64,000 nucleotides of DNA from the NCBI RefSeq assembly GCF_018131185.1, contig NZ_JAFCJE010000005.1:124001-188000 (forward strand), in the 5' to 3' direction. This document shows positions 16,517 through 24,470 of the stretch, piece after piece; positions within the stretch are counted from its first letter, which is position 1; each line of letters starts with the position of its first letter. The stretch comes from Bradyrhizobium diazoefficiens (GTDB taxonomy: Bacteria; Pseudomonadota; Alphaproteobacteria; Rhizobiales; Xanthobacteraceae). The position numbers and the translations under genes were made by a program. The notes below the pieces were generated by a model. The model ran no database searches and was not told where the DNA came from. It was given only the letters and a program-made list of their open reading frames with translations.

Positions 16517-17002
16517 CTAGCGCCTCACTGAAGCTTTGCGCGGTGCCTTTGCCGCCGGACGCGACAATGCCCGCATATCGTCCGGTCCGCGCAGGCCTCC
16601 ATCGCGCGCCTTGAGTTCGAGCGGCTGGAATGGCTTCTGCGTCTGTCTGTCGACCATGTCATAGGTGAGCTCGCCGGGCGCGAAGCAGAATTCCTCGCCC
16701 CACTGCCAGAGCGCAACCAGGACGAGATAGAGCTTCTTTCCCTTGGGGGTGAGGACATACTCCTTGTAGGCGGTGCCATCCGAAGCTGGCGCGGTGGCGA
16801 GAATGCCGTGCTCGACGAGCTTCTGCAGCCGCGCCGACAAGATGTTCTTGGCCATCCCAAGGCTTTTCTGAAGCTCGCCGAACCGCCGCTTTCCACCCAG
16901 CGCATCGCGGATGATCAGGAGCGACCACCAGTCGCCGATCACGCCGAGCGAGCGCGCAATGGCGCAGCCTGCATCATCGAGGTTGGTCCGCTTGCCTTTC
17001 AT
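16517..17002 (-). CDS. HxlR-family transcriptional regulator
   Basis: A 161-residue winged-helix regulator with the HxlR pattern: DDAGCAIARSLGVIGDWWSLLIIRDALGGKRRFGELQKSLGMAKNILSARLQKLVEHGIL, followed by YVLTPKGKKLYLVLVALWQWGEE. HxlR proteins often have one redox- or electrophile-sensing Cys; here Cys13 before the helix is a candidate. Start ATG 17002 has GGGAAGG close upstream. It is divergent from an ene-reductase/quinone-oxidoreductase pair, and two GGTT-N-AAACC sites lie in the gap, so it probably controls both itself and that operon. Confidence 0.9.
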   Translation of the reverse strand: MKGKRTNLDDAGCAIARSLGVIGDWWSLLIIRDALGGKRRFGELQKSLGMAKNILSARLQKLVEHGILATAPASDGTAYKEYVLTPKGKKLYLVLVALWQWGEEFCFAPGELTYDMVDRQTQKPFQPLELKARDGGLRGPDDMRALSRPAAKAPRKASVRR

Positions 17003-17047
17003 GCCTTCCCTCGTCTGCCACCCGCCCACGGCGATGTGATGAATTAA

Positions 17048-17105
17048 CTGGTTGCAAATTTAAACCATCTCGGCCATCTTGTCGATGGTTTCAAGATTAA
17101 ACCAG
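17048..17105. promoter_or_regulatory. Paired inverted sites between HxlR gene and ene-reductase
   Basis: Two 17-bp sites, GGTT-N8-AAACC at 17050-17066 and GGTTT-N7-AAACC at 17087-17103, are 37 bp apart and inverted as a pair (outer CTGGTT ... AACCAG). They are the best candidate operators for the divergent HxlR regulator. Confidence 0.6.
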
Positions 17106-17160
17106 AATGAGGGCCCCATCTCCCGGGCTTCCAGCTCGTTCCGAAACGAAGGATGACGCC

Positions 17161-18264
17161 ATGACTTCCACGGACTTGTTCGCCCCGCTCAAGCTCGGCC
17201 GCTACACGCTCTCGCATCGCGTCGTGATGGCGCCGCTTACGCGGATGCGCTCGACCGGCAATGTGCCGACGGACCTCGCCGTCGCCTATTATTCGCAGCG
17301 CGCATCATCCGGCGGCTTGATCATCACCGAGGCTTCCCAGGTCACACCTTATGGGCAGGGCTATCCGGCAACGCCGGGCATTCATTCCGCCGAACAGGTT
17401 GCCGGATGGAAGAAGATCACCGACGCCGTTCACGCCAAGGGCGGCATCATCTTTCTGCAGCTCTGGCACACCGGTCGGATCTCTCATTCGAGCTTCCAGC
17501 CGGGCGGCGTGCGGCCTGTCGCGCCTTCGGCGATCACCCCGGCGGGCAAGGCGTTCACGCCCTCTTTCGCGATGGTGCCGTTCGAGACGCCGCGCGCGCT
17601 CGATCTCGCCGAAATTCCGGGGATCGTCGAAGCCTATCGCGAAGGCGCCCGCAATGCGCTGGCTGCCGGCTTCGACGGCGTCGAGCTTCACGGGGCGAAC
17701 GGCTATCTGATCGAGCAATTCCTTCACAGCAAGACCAATCACCGCACGGACGCTTATGGCGGCTCGGTCGAAAACCGCTCGCGCCTGCTGATCGAGGTGA
17801 TGACAGCGCTGGTCGAGATCTGGGGCGGAGATCGCGTCGGCGTCCGGTTCTCTCCGTTCGGCGTGGTCAATGATGCCGGCGAGGCCGACCCGATCGGACT
17901 CTACGGCCACGTCCTGTCCCAGCTTGCTCCGCTCGATATCGCCTATGTCCACCTGATCGAATCCCGTAACACCGATGCGGGGGAGGCCGGAGCGCCGCTC
18001 GCGATCAACGATCTACGTCCGTTCTGGCCCGGCACCTTGATTCTCGCCGGCGGCTTCATCGGCCCGTCGGCGGATGCGGCGATCCGCGCTGGGCAGGGCG
18101 ACGCCGTTGCCTTCGGGCGGCACTTCATCGCCAATCCGGATTTGCCGCGCCGCCTGCAGATCGGCGCTCCGCTCAATCCCTACGATCGCGCGACCTTCTA
18201 TGGCGGCGGCGCGCCCGGTTACGTCGACTACCCCGCGCTTGAATCGGCGGAAGCTGCGGAGTGA
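17161..18264 (+). CDS. Old-yellow-enzyme ene-reductase (NemA-like)
   Basis: A 367-residue FMN oxidoreductase of the OYE family. MAPLTRMRS near residue 25, LWHTGRISH, the substrate-binding HGANGYL (His-x-x-Asn pair) and YGGSVENRSR are all present, together with the phosphate-binding AFGRHFIANPDL at the C-terminus. It would reduce activated C=C bonds of enones, maleimides or nitro compounds with NADPH. The ATG at 17161 has AAGGA eight bases upstream. The next gene begins within a few bases of its stop, forming an operon controlled by the divergent HxlR. Length matches NemA/XenB-type enzymes (about 365). Confidence 0.95.
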   Translation: MTSTDLFAPLKLGRYTLSHRVVMAPLTRMRSTGNVPTDLAVAYYSQRASSGGLIITEASQVTPYGQGYPATPGIHSAEQVAGWKKITDAVHAKGGIIFLQLWHTGRISHSSFQPGGVRPVAPSAITPAGKAFTPSFAMVPFETPRALDLAEIPGIVEAYREGARNALAAGFDGVELHGANGYLIEQFLHSKTNHRTDAYGGSVENRSRLLIEVMTALVEIWGGDRVGVRFSPFGVVNDAGEADPIGLYGHVLSQLAPLDIAYVHLIESRNTDAGEAGAPLAINDLRPFWPGTLILAGGFIGPSADAAIRAGQGDAVAFGRHFIANPDLPRRLQIGAPLNPYDRATFYGGGAPGYVDYPALESAEAAE

Positions 18265-18269
18265 GTGCA

Positions 18270-19274
18270 ATGAAAGTTGCCCAACTGCACGAGTATGGCG
18301 GACCGGACGTTCTGGTCTACGAGGACGCGCCAAAGCCGACACCTGCTGCCGGCGAGGTCCTGATCAAGGTTGAATCCGCGAGCGTCAATTTTGCCGACGT
18401 CGTCAGGCGCAACAACGATCCCTATCCGTTTCCTTCGCCGCTTCCGTTTATTCCCGGCAGCGAGGTCGCGGGTGTGGTCGAAGCTGCTGGCGAGGGCGTG
18501 ACGACCATTCCGGTCGGAGCCAAGGTCTTTGCCTCGCTCGAAAACGGTGGGGCCGGGGGCTACGCTCAATATGCGGTCGCCAAACTCGGGAAGGTCATTC
18601 CTCTCCCGGATGGCCTGACCCCGGACCAAGCCTGTTCGCTGGTGGTGGCCGGCATGACCGCATTTCAAACGCTTGCCGATTGCGCCCGGTTGCAGCCGGG
18701 CGAAACCGTCCTGGTGCAGGCGGCCGGCGGCGGTGTCGGCACCTACGCGGTGCAGCTCGCCAAGCTGCTGGGCGCCGGCAAGGTCATCGCCGCCGCCAGT
18801 ACCCCGGCCAAGCGCGAACTCGCCTTGAAGCTCGGTGCGGATGCCGCCATCGATTACACCAAGCCCGATTGGGTCAAAGAGGCGCGCGAGCTCACCGCTG
18901 GCAAGGGCATTGACGTGGTGCTCGAGGCCACCGGCGGCGATGTTCTGAACCAAAGTCTTCAGACCATGGGACCATTCGGCCGTATCGTCGTATACGGCGC
19001 GGCGTCCCGCGAACGTAAGCCGGTCAATCCCTACGCCATGCTTGGCCTGAATCAGTCGCTGATCACGTATTATGTCGGAGGCTGGTTTCAGTCACGGCCG
19101 CAAGAAGCGGCCGCCGCCTTGCGGAAGCTGATCGGCTTCATCAGGTCCGGCGATATCGACGTTCAGATCGGCCACATTCTCCCCCTGAGCAAGGCCGCAG
19201 AGGCGCATCGTATCCTCGCCGAGCGAGCCAGTGCGGGCAAGATCATCCTGAAGCCTTGGGGTGAGGCCGTATAG
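18270..19274 (+). CDS. NADPH:quinone oxidoreductase (zeta-crystallin family)
   Basis: A 334-residue MDR protein without zinc ligands. The N-terminal GroES-like domain (VAQLHEYGGPDVL, SASVNFADVVRRNN, PGSEVAGVVEAAGEGV) is followed by the NADPH-binding AAGGGVGTYAVQLAKLLGA and the typical C-terminal LSKAAEAHRILAERASAGKIILKP. It probably reduces quinones or enones by two electrons. ATG 18270 has GGAG eight bases upstream; an in-frame GTG at 18261 overlaps the stop of the ene-reductase by four bases and is the alternative start. Co-transcribed with the ene-reductase, which points to an electrophile or quinone stress response. Confidence 0.93.
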   Translation: MKVAQLHEYGGPDVLVYEDAPKPTPAAGEVLIKVESASVNFADVVRRNNDPYPFPSPLPFIPGSEVAGVVEAAGEGVTTIPVGAKVFASLENGGAGGYAQYAVAKLGKVIPLPDGLTPDQACSLVVAGMTAFQTLADCARLQPGETVLVQAAGGGVGTYAVQLAKLLGAGKVIAAASTPAKRELALKLGADAAIDYTKPDWVKEARELTAGKGIDVVLEATGGDVLNQSLQTMGPFGRIVVYGAASRERKPVNPYAMLGLNQSLITYYVGGWFQSRPQEAAAALRKLIGFIRSGDIDVQIGHILPLSKAAEAHRILAERASAGKIILKPWGEAV

Positions 19275-19330
19275 GGCAGATGCCGGACCACGGCGAGTCC
19301 GCCGGGCCTTCTCCGCAGTCAGGCAGCATA

Positions 19331-19357
19331 CAAAAGGCCCGCGCCTGTGGCGCGGGC
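19331..19357 (-). terminator. Terminator of the orphan minus-strand gene
   Basis: Stem GCCCGCGCC / GGCGCGGGC with a three-base loop; on the minus strand it is followed by CTTTTG. It lies 34 bp after the stop of the gene at 19391. Confidence 0.6.
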
Positions 19358-19390
19358 GACGATCATTTCAACGGCGTCAAACGTTTCCAA

Positions 19391-19882
19391 TCACGATCTG
19401 AACGGGCACACCATCGTCAGATGGAGCAGCGTCGGCTTGTCCGAGCCCTTCTTGTATTCCCACTCCAGCCGGATCTCGTGCCGGTGCGCATAGGCGTCGC
19501 TGGCAGCGTGAGTGATGACCTTCGTCTTCATCGGGATCGGCGGTTCGGAATTGAAGCACTTCCGGACGCAGGCATCGAGCAGGTCGCATCGCGTCAGCGG
19601 GATGACGCCGGGCTCGTCCTTGGACAGAGGAACGGTGTTCGGCTGGGTGCTGAGATCGACGCGGGCCCGGCCCTTCTCCTTGTGCCAGTATTTGGCGCTT
19701 CCCTGCGGCCACGTCGAAGGCGGGTTCAAGATCAGGTGATACTGGCCGTATTCGAGGGTGGGCAGATCGATGTCTTCGGATGCCTTGAGCTTGGCGACGC
19801 TCCTCTTCATGTTCGCGAGGGGATAGTAATTGCTGTTCATCAGGTCTTTAAATGGCTTACCCGTATAGACTAACATACCCAT
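19391..19882 (-). CDS. Hypothetical protein, not recognised
   Basis: A 163-residue protein I do not recognise. It starts MGMLVYTGKPFKDLMNSN and has no signal peptide or long membrane segment. Three cysteines fall in a short stretch (RCDLLDACVRKCF), and a later stretch, HRHEIRLEWEYKKG, would be compatible with a beta strand. The coding start has AGAGG nine bases upstream and a hairpin terminator follows, so the gene looks real. The first ~25 codons are AT-richer than the surroundings (for example TTA, ATT-type codons), which may mean recent arrival. It is flanked by a convergent operon on one side and a divergent signalling gene on the other, and sits alone. Function unknown. Confidence 0.6.
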   Translation of the reverse strand: MGMLVYTGKPFKDLMNSNYYPLANMKRSVAKLKASEDIDLPTLEYGQYHLILNPPSTWPQGSAKYWHKEKGRARVDLSTQPNTVPLSKDEPGVIPLTRCDLLDACVRKCFNSEPPIPMKTKVITHAASDAYAHRHEIRLEWEYKKGSDKPTLLHLTMVCPFRS

Positions 19883-20136
19883 GTATCTTGCCTCTCAGTA
19901 AGTGCTTGGCTTCCTCGGGAAATATGCAGCTTGTCGACGGCTTGAACACGGGCCTGACGGTCCGTTGTTCGCAGCCTCTTTTTCGCGCAGCTCCTGCAAG
20001 CTACCACCTGGAACTGTGAATCGTCCAGATCGCCAACCGGTGGGGGACGCCATGCCCGAGATGAATTGTATGCGCCGTTGCTAAGCAGGTTTCCTTAAGC
20101 GATCTTATCGCCATCGATTGCGGAGGCCGACAGAGT

Positions 20137-23100
20137 ATGCCGCCGCAATGTCCTGAGAGCACGGGAATGCTTTGCACGGCGTGTCAGTCGACGATCGACC
20201 AGGGCGATAGCCGATGCCCCAAATGCGGAGCGGCCGTCCGCCAGCGCGTCGATCCCGACAGCGAACGACGGTTTGTCACAATTCTCCGGGCCGATGTGGT
20301 CGATTCCACCGGTCTGGTTGCCGAACTGGATCCGGAGGCGGCAGTCTCGCGGCTGGAGCCAGCCTTGGCGGCTATGCGAGGGGCGGTTCGGCAGTTCGGC
20401 GGCATCGTCAGCAAGGAGCTGGGCGACGGGCTGGCCGCGGTGTTCGGTGCCCCGATCGCCGACGACAACCATGCGCCCATGGCCTGCCACGCGGCGATCG
20501 AGCTGGTCAGGCGCGTCGCAAGCCTGGGTGATCCCGGGCTTCAGGTGCGGGTCGGCCTCCACTCCGGCCATGTCGTTGCCTACATGGTCGCCAGCGAGTT
20601 CTCGAAAGTCTACGAGATCGGTGGCGCGGCCCAGCATCTGGCCGCACGGCTGGAGACGGCGGCTGAGGCGAACCAGATCTATGCCTCGGAAGCCTGTCAA
20701 AAGCTCGCCGAGGGACATGTCCGGTTCGAAGCGCTGGGCGGCAAGTCCCTGCGCGGATTCAGCCAGCCCGTGCCGGTCTATCGGATCGTAGGCGCGAGCG
20801 ACCTGTCGAGCTGGCGGGTGCGCCGGGCGCGCAGCGTCTCCCGCTTCGTCGATCGAACGACCGAGCGGGCTCTGCTGGAGCGCGCCGCCGGAAACGCCAG
20901 GGCCGCCCGACAGACAATCCTGCTGCTGGGCGATGCGGGTATCGGCAAATCGCGGCTTGCGCATGAGTTTGCCCAGCAGTTGAAAGCCGATGGTTGGCGG
21001 TTGATCGACGCGGAGTCCAGCCCGAACCTGCAGGGGGCCCCGTTCAGCACGCTCAAGCGGATTTTGCTGGCGGCGATGGATGCGGCGAAGGAAGCCCACG
21101 GCGCGGAGGATCCTCGCAAGGACCTGCCGGCGATCCAGCAAACTGCGCTCGACGCGGTGCTTGATCTGCCTGTATCGAATCCGCACTGGGATGAGCTGGA
21201 GCCTCATGCACGGGGGCGAGCGTTCTCCGACGCAAGCTGTGCCATCATCGGAGGCCTCGCCAGCCGCCAGCGAACGGTGGTTCTGCTCGAGGACCTGCAC
21301 TGGATCGATCGGGCCAGCGACGTCGTCGTGGCCGCCATCGCCTCGCTACAGACGGCCGGCCTTCTCGTGCTCCTCACCTCGCGGCCGAATGGCATGCCGG
21401 TCTGGATTGCGCGTTGTCAGGCGGAGATCGTCGCGATGCGGCCGCTCGACGACGATTCAGGGCTGGCCATGCTGGCAGACATGCTTGGCTCCTCCGACAC
21501 CAACGCCGATCTGAAGAGCCGGATCATATCTCATACCGCCAACGTCCCCCTGTTCATCGAGGAGGTCTGCCGCGGATTGAAGGATAGCGGCACGCTGCGC
21601 GGCCAATGGGGCGATCTCGCGCTCGTGCGTCCGATCGACGAACTCGGTATTCCCACCAGCATTCAGGGCGTGATTGCAGCGCGTCTCGATCGGATGTCCA
21701 AGCAAGAGCGATCCATATTGCAGATCGCCGCCACCTTGGGGCCGAGATCGAACGAAGCCATGCTGGGCAAGATCGCAGCCCTGCCCGAGGATGTCCTGCA
21801 GGGGTGCCTCGCAGCGCTTGATCGCTCCGAGTTGCTCGTCAGGATCGACAGCGAGCTGGAAAATTCGCTGGAGTTCCGGCACGAGATGGTCCGGCAGGTC
21901 ACCTATGATTCCATGGTCGAAAAGGTGCGTGAAGACATCCACGCGCGCATTCTTTCAGCCCTGGAGGGCAGCGAAGGTGGCGCCGACGATCCCGACAAGC
22001 TCTGCTATCACGCCACGCGAGCGAAGGATTGGGACAAGTCGTTCGTCTACGGCAGGGCCTCGGCGAGACGATGTCTGGCGCGGTCGGCATTTACCGATGC
22101 GGCAGATTATTTCGAGACCGCGATGAGATCGCTGGACATGACGCCGGCCAATCCCGCAAGGGAAGCGAATGCCGTGGACGTTCGCATCGAAGCGCGTGCG
22201 GCGTTCATTGCGTCCGGCCAGATCGCCGAATGGCTGAACCTCGGCAAGGAGGCCGAGCGTCGTGCCGACGCAATCAATGACATCGGGCGGAAAGTAGCTG
22301 CTTTGACGGTCATGGCGGCTGCACAGAATTTCTACGGGACCCCAGTCGAAGCGGTCATCGTCGGCGAGGAGGTGGTGCGCCTTGCACGGGAGTGGGGCAA
22401 TCCGGGTTGGCTCAACGCTGCGCAATACGGTCTTGGCCAGGTGTATTTCCTTGCCGGGCGCTATCGTGAAGCTGATGGGCTCTTCGTGCGGACCTGCGCC
22501 CAGCTGACGGGGCCGGAGGCCAGTGCTCCTTTCGGCTCGACGCCGAAATCTGCGTTGTTGCTTTGCTGCATGATGAACAGCATCACCCACGCCGTCATGG
22601 GCGAGCTCGATGCCGCCGAGCAGCTCCAGCGCGAGGCTTCCGCCATTGCCGAGGAGACGGGCCGTCCCTACGACCGCGTCGCCGCCGCTTATAGTGGCGG
22701 CTGGCTGAAGCTCGCTCAGAACGATCCCGCTGCGGCCGCCGCCATCCTCGAGGACGGCTTCGTTCTTGCGCAGAAGCACGGCATCCGGCTGTTCGTGCCG
22801 GTGCTCGGCTGCCATCTCGGCATGGCCTATCTCGAGCGGGGTCTGTTCGAGCGGGCGCGCGGCATGCTGACCGAAGCGCGCGAGGAGGCGAAGGCGGTCG
22901 GCTATACCTCGGCGGTGCTGCGCAGCTCGATCTACCTTGCGCTCGCGACCTCCCGCCTCGACGACGTCCAGGCGGCGCAGTACATGCTGCGCGAGGCGCG
23001 CAACACCGCCCGCCAGCAGGGGTTTTCAGGCCTCGAGGCTGAGGCCCTGTTCGGTGAAGCCGTGGTGACGCCTCCTTCGAGCGAGGCGAACAAGGCCGCG

Positions 23101-23220
23101 ATCCTCGCCGCTCTGCGCGCGGCGATCGCGATCGCCTCCGAATGCGGCGCGCAGCCGCTCCAGAGCAAGGCCGAGGCGATGCTGGCCGGGCTGCTCGCCC
23201 GGGGCAATGAGCTGACCTGA
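20137..23220 (+). CDS. Zinc-ribbon / class III cyclase-like / AAA ATPase / TPR signalling protein
   Basis: A 1027-residue multidomain protein. Residues 13-30 form a zinc ribbon (CTACQ...CPKCG). Residues ~45-215 are a class III nucleotide cyclase domain: the two metal-binding aspartates are present (Asp53 in LRADVVDST, Asp97 in KELGDGLA), but the usual Asn before the transition-state Arg is Gln166 (AQHLAARLE). Residues ~235-480 are a STAND/AAA-type ATPase with Walker A GDAGIGKS (265-272) and Walker B VVLLEDLHWID. The C-terminal half is rich in TPR-like helices. GGAGG lies ten bases before ATG 20137. The layout matches large bacterial adenylate-cyclase/ATPase regulators; whether it makes cAMP is uncertain given Gln166. 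Cytosolic. Likely a signalling switch with unknown input. Confidence 0.88.
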   Translation: MPPQCPESTGMLCTACQSTIDQGDSRCPKCGAAVRQRVDPDSERRFVTILRADVVDSTGLVAELDPEAAVSRLEPALAAMRGAVRQFGGIVSKELGDGLAAVFGAPIADDNHAPMACHAAIELVRRVASLGDPGLQVRVGLHSGHVVAYMVASEFSKVYEIGGAAQHLAARLETAAEANQIYASEACQKLAEGHVRFEALGGKSLRGFSQPVPVYRIVGASDLSSWRVRRARSVSRFVDRTTERALLERAAGNARAARQTILLLGDAGIGKSRLAHEFAQQLKADGWRLIDAESSPNLQGAPFSTLKRILLAAMDAAKEAHGAEDPRKDLPAIQQTALDAVLDLPVSNPHWDELEPHARGRAFSDASCAIIGGLASRQRTVVLLEDLHWIDRASDVVVAAIASLQTAGLLVLLTSRPNGMPVWIARCQAEIVAMRPLDDDSGLAMLADMLGSSDTNADLKSRIISHTANVPLFIEEVCRGLKDSGTLRGQWGDLALVRPIDELGIPTSIQGVIAARLDRMSKQERSILQIAATLGPRSNEAMLGKIAALPEDVLQGCLAALDRSELLVRIDSELENSLEFRHEMVRQVTYDSMVEKVREDIHARILSALEGSEGGADDPDKLCYHATRAKDWDKSFVYGRASARRCLARSAFTDAADYFETAMRSLDMTPANPAREANAVDVRIEARAAFIASGQIAEWLNLGKEAERRADAINDIGRKVAALTVMAAAQNFYGTPVEAVIVGEEVVRLAREWGNPGWLNAAQYGLGQVYFLAGRYREADGLFVRTCAQLTGPEASAPFGSTPKSALLLCCMMNSITHAVMGELDAAEQLQREASAIAEETGRPYDRVAAAYSGGWLKLAQNDPAAAAAILEDGFVLAQKHGIRLFVPVLGCHLGMAYLERGLFERARGMLTEAREEAKAVGYTSAVLRSSIYLALATSRLDDVQAAQYMLREARNTARQQGFSGLEAEALFGEAVVTPPSSEANKAAILAALRAAIAIASECGAQPLQSKAEAMLAGLLARGNELT

Positions 23221-23240
23221 CCCCGCCCTGCCGGGGTCAG
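23217..23240. terminator. GC-rich hairpin at the cyclase-gene stop
   Basis: CTGACCCCG and CGGGGTCAG form a 9-bp stem overlapping the TGA stop at 23218-23220. It lies between convergent genes and lacks a T run. Confidence 0.4.
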
Positions 23241-23355
23241 CGCCGTGATGTGCCAAATCTGCTCGACGGGTCAAAAAAATTCTGAAGGCGAGGCAATGGC
23301 TTAGCTACTGTGCATGGGGTTGTTTTCGCATATTTGAGGCGAAGCCCTTCGCTGC

Positions 23356-24468
23356 TCACGCCAGGAACGCGCGAAATCGCCGCAGCGCGATCACGAAGAA
23401 GACGCAGCCGATCACGGCGAGCGCGACGAGCTGCGGCCACACGGACTCCAGTCCCGCCCCACGGAACAGGATCGCCTGCGCGAGCATCACGAAATGCGTA
23501 TTGGGCGCCGCCAACATGATGTCCTGGACGAATTGCGGCATGCTCTCCCGCGGCGTCATGCTGCCGGACAGCGTCTGCAGCGGCAGCAGGGTCATCATCA
23601 GGAGCAATCCGAACTGCGGCATCGATCCCGCGACGGTGGCGAGGAAGATGCCCATGCTGGTCGTCGCAAACAGCTGCAGCGCCGCGCCGAGCAGGAACAG
23701 TGCGATCGAGCCGTCGATGGTCACCGCAAGCCATCCCTTGACCACGAAGACGATCGACAACGCCGAAGCGGCCAGCACCACCAGCCCCATCGACCACACC
23801 TTGCTGACCATGATCTCGAGCGGCGTGACCGGCATCACCAGCAGGTGCTCGATCGTGCCGTGCTCGCGCTCGCGGATCAGCGCGGCGCCCGTCAGGATGA
23901 TCGAGAGCATGGTGATCGAGTTAATGACCTCGTCGACGGCGCCGAACCAGGATTTCTTCAGCTCCGGGTTGAAGCGTGCCCGCAGGGTCAGCTCGATCGG
24001 CGCGGTCTGCGCATTGCGCGTCCGCGCCAGGAACTCGGCGATTTCCGCGCTGACGATCTGCTCGATATAGCCGCCGCCGTTGAACGCCTGCGAGATCCGC
24101 GTCGCGTCGATGTTGAGCTGAATCGCCGGCGACTTCCCTGCCAGCAAGTCGCGCTGGAATTCCGGGGGAATGTTCAGCGCAAACGTGTCGAGCCCCGCGT
24201 CCATCCGCCGGTCCATTTCATATTGCGAGATCAGGCGCGGCTCGGAGAAGTATGGCGGCGTGAATGCCAGTTCGATGCGGCTGGAAACCGGCGAACGGTC
24301 CTCGTCGACGATGGCGATCGCGGCGTGGTTCAAGGTTTCGGGCAGTGCCTTGGCTCCGGCATAGATCGCGAGCGTGAAGGAATAGACGATCAGCACGAGC
24401 AGCATCGGGTCGCGCACCAGGCCGCGCAATTCCTTGACACCGAGCTGGAATAAATTGTCGAAGCGCAT
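23356..24468 (-). CDS. ABC-2 type permease (YhhJ-like)
   Basis: A 370-residue ABC-2 permease: one N-terminal membrane helix (DPMLLVLIVYSFTLAIYAGA), a large periplasmic domain, then five C-terminal helices that include the conserved REREHGTIEHLLVMPVTPLEIMVSK segment and TLSGSMTPRESMPQFVQDIM. The start lies two bases after the stop of the fused ABC gene and has its ribosome site in that gene. Gene order HlyD / two-NBD ABC fusion / this permease matches E. coli yhiI-rbbA-yhhJ, with similar lengths. It would pair with the membrane half of the fusion to export a hydrophobic compound or protein. Substrate unknown. Confidence 0.93.
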   Translation of the reverse strand: MRFDNLFQLGVKELRGLVRDPMLLVLIVYSFTLAIYAGAKALPETLNHAAIAIVDEDRSPVSSRIELAFTPPYFSEPRLISQYEMDRRMDAGLDTFALNIPPEFQRDLLAGKSPAIQLNIDATRISQAFNGGGYIEQIVSAEIAEFLARTRNAQTAPIELTLRARFNPELKKSWFGAVDEVINSITMLSIILTGAALIREREHGTIEHLLVMPVTPLEIMVSKVWSMGLVVLAASALSIVFVVKGWLAVTIDGSIALFLLGAALQLFATTSMGIFLATVAGSMPQFGLLLMMTLLPLQTLSGSMTPRESMPQFVQDIMLAAPNTHFVMLAQAILFRGAGLESVWPQLVALAVIGCVFFVIALRRFRAFLA

Positions 24469-24470
24469 GG

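Noticed and set aside
19902..20084. 60-residue open frame before the cyclase gene
   Set aside because: No ribosome site, and Cys/Arg-rich sequence without pattern.
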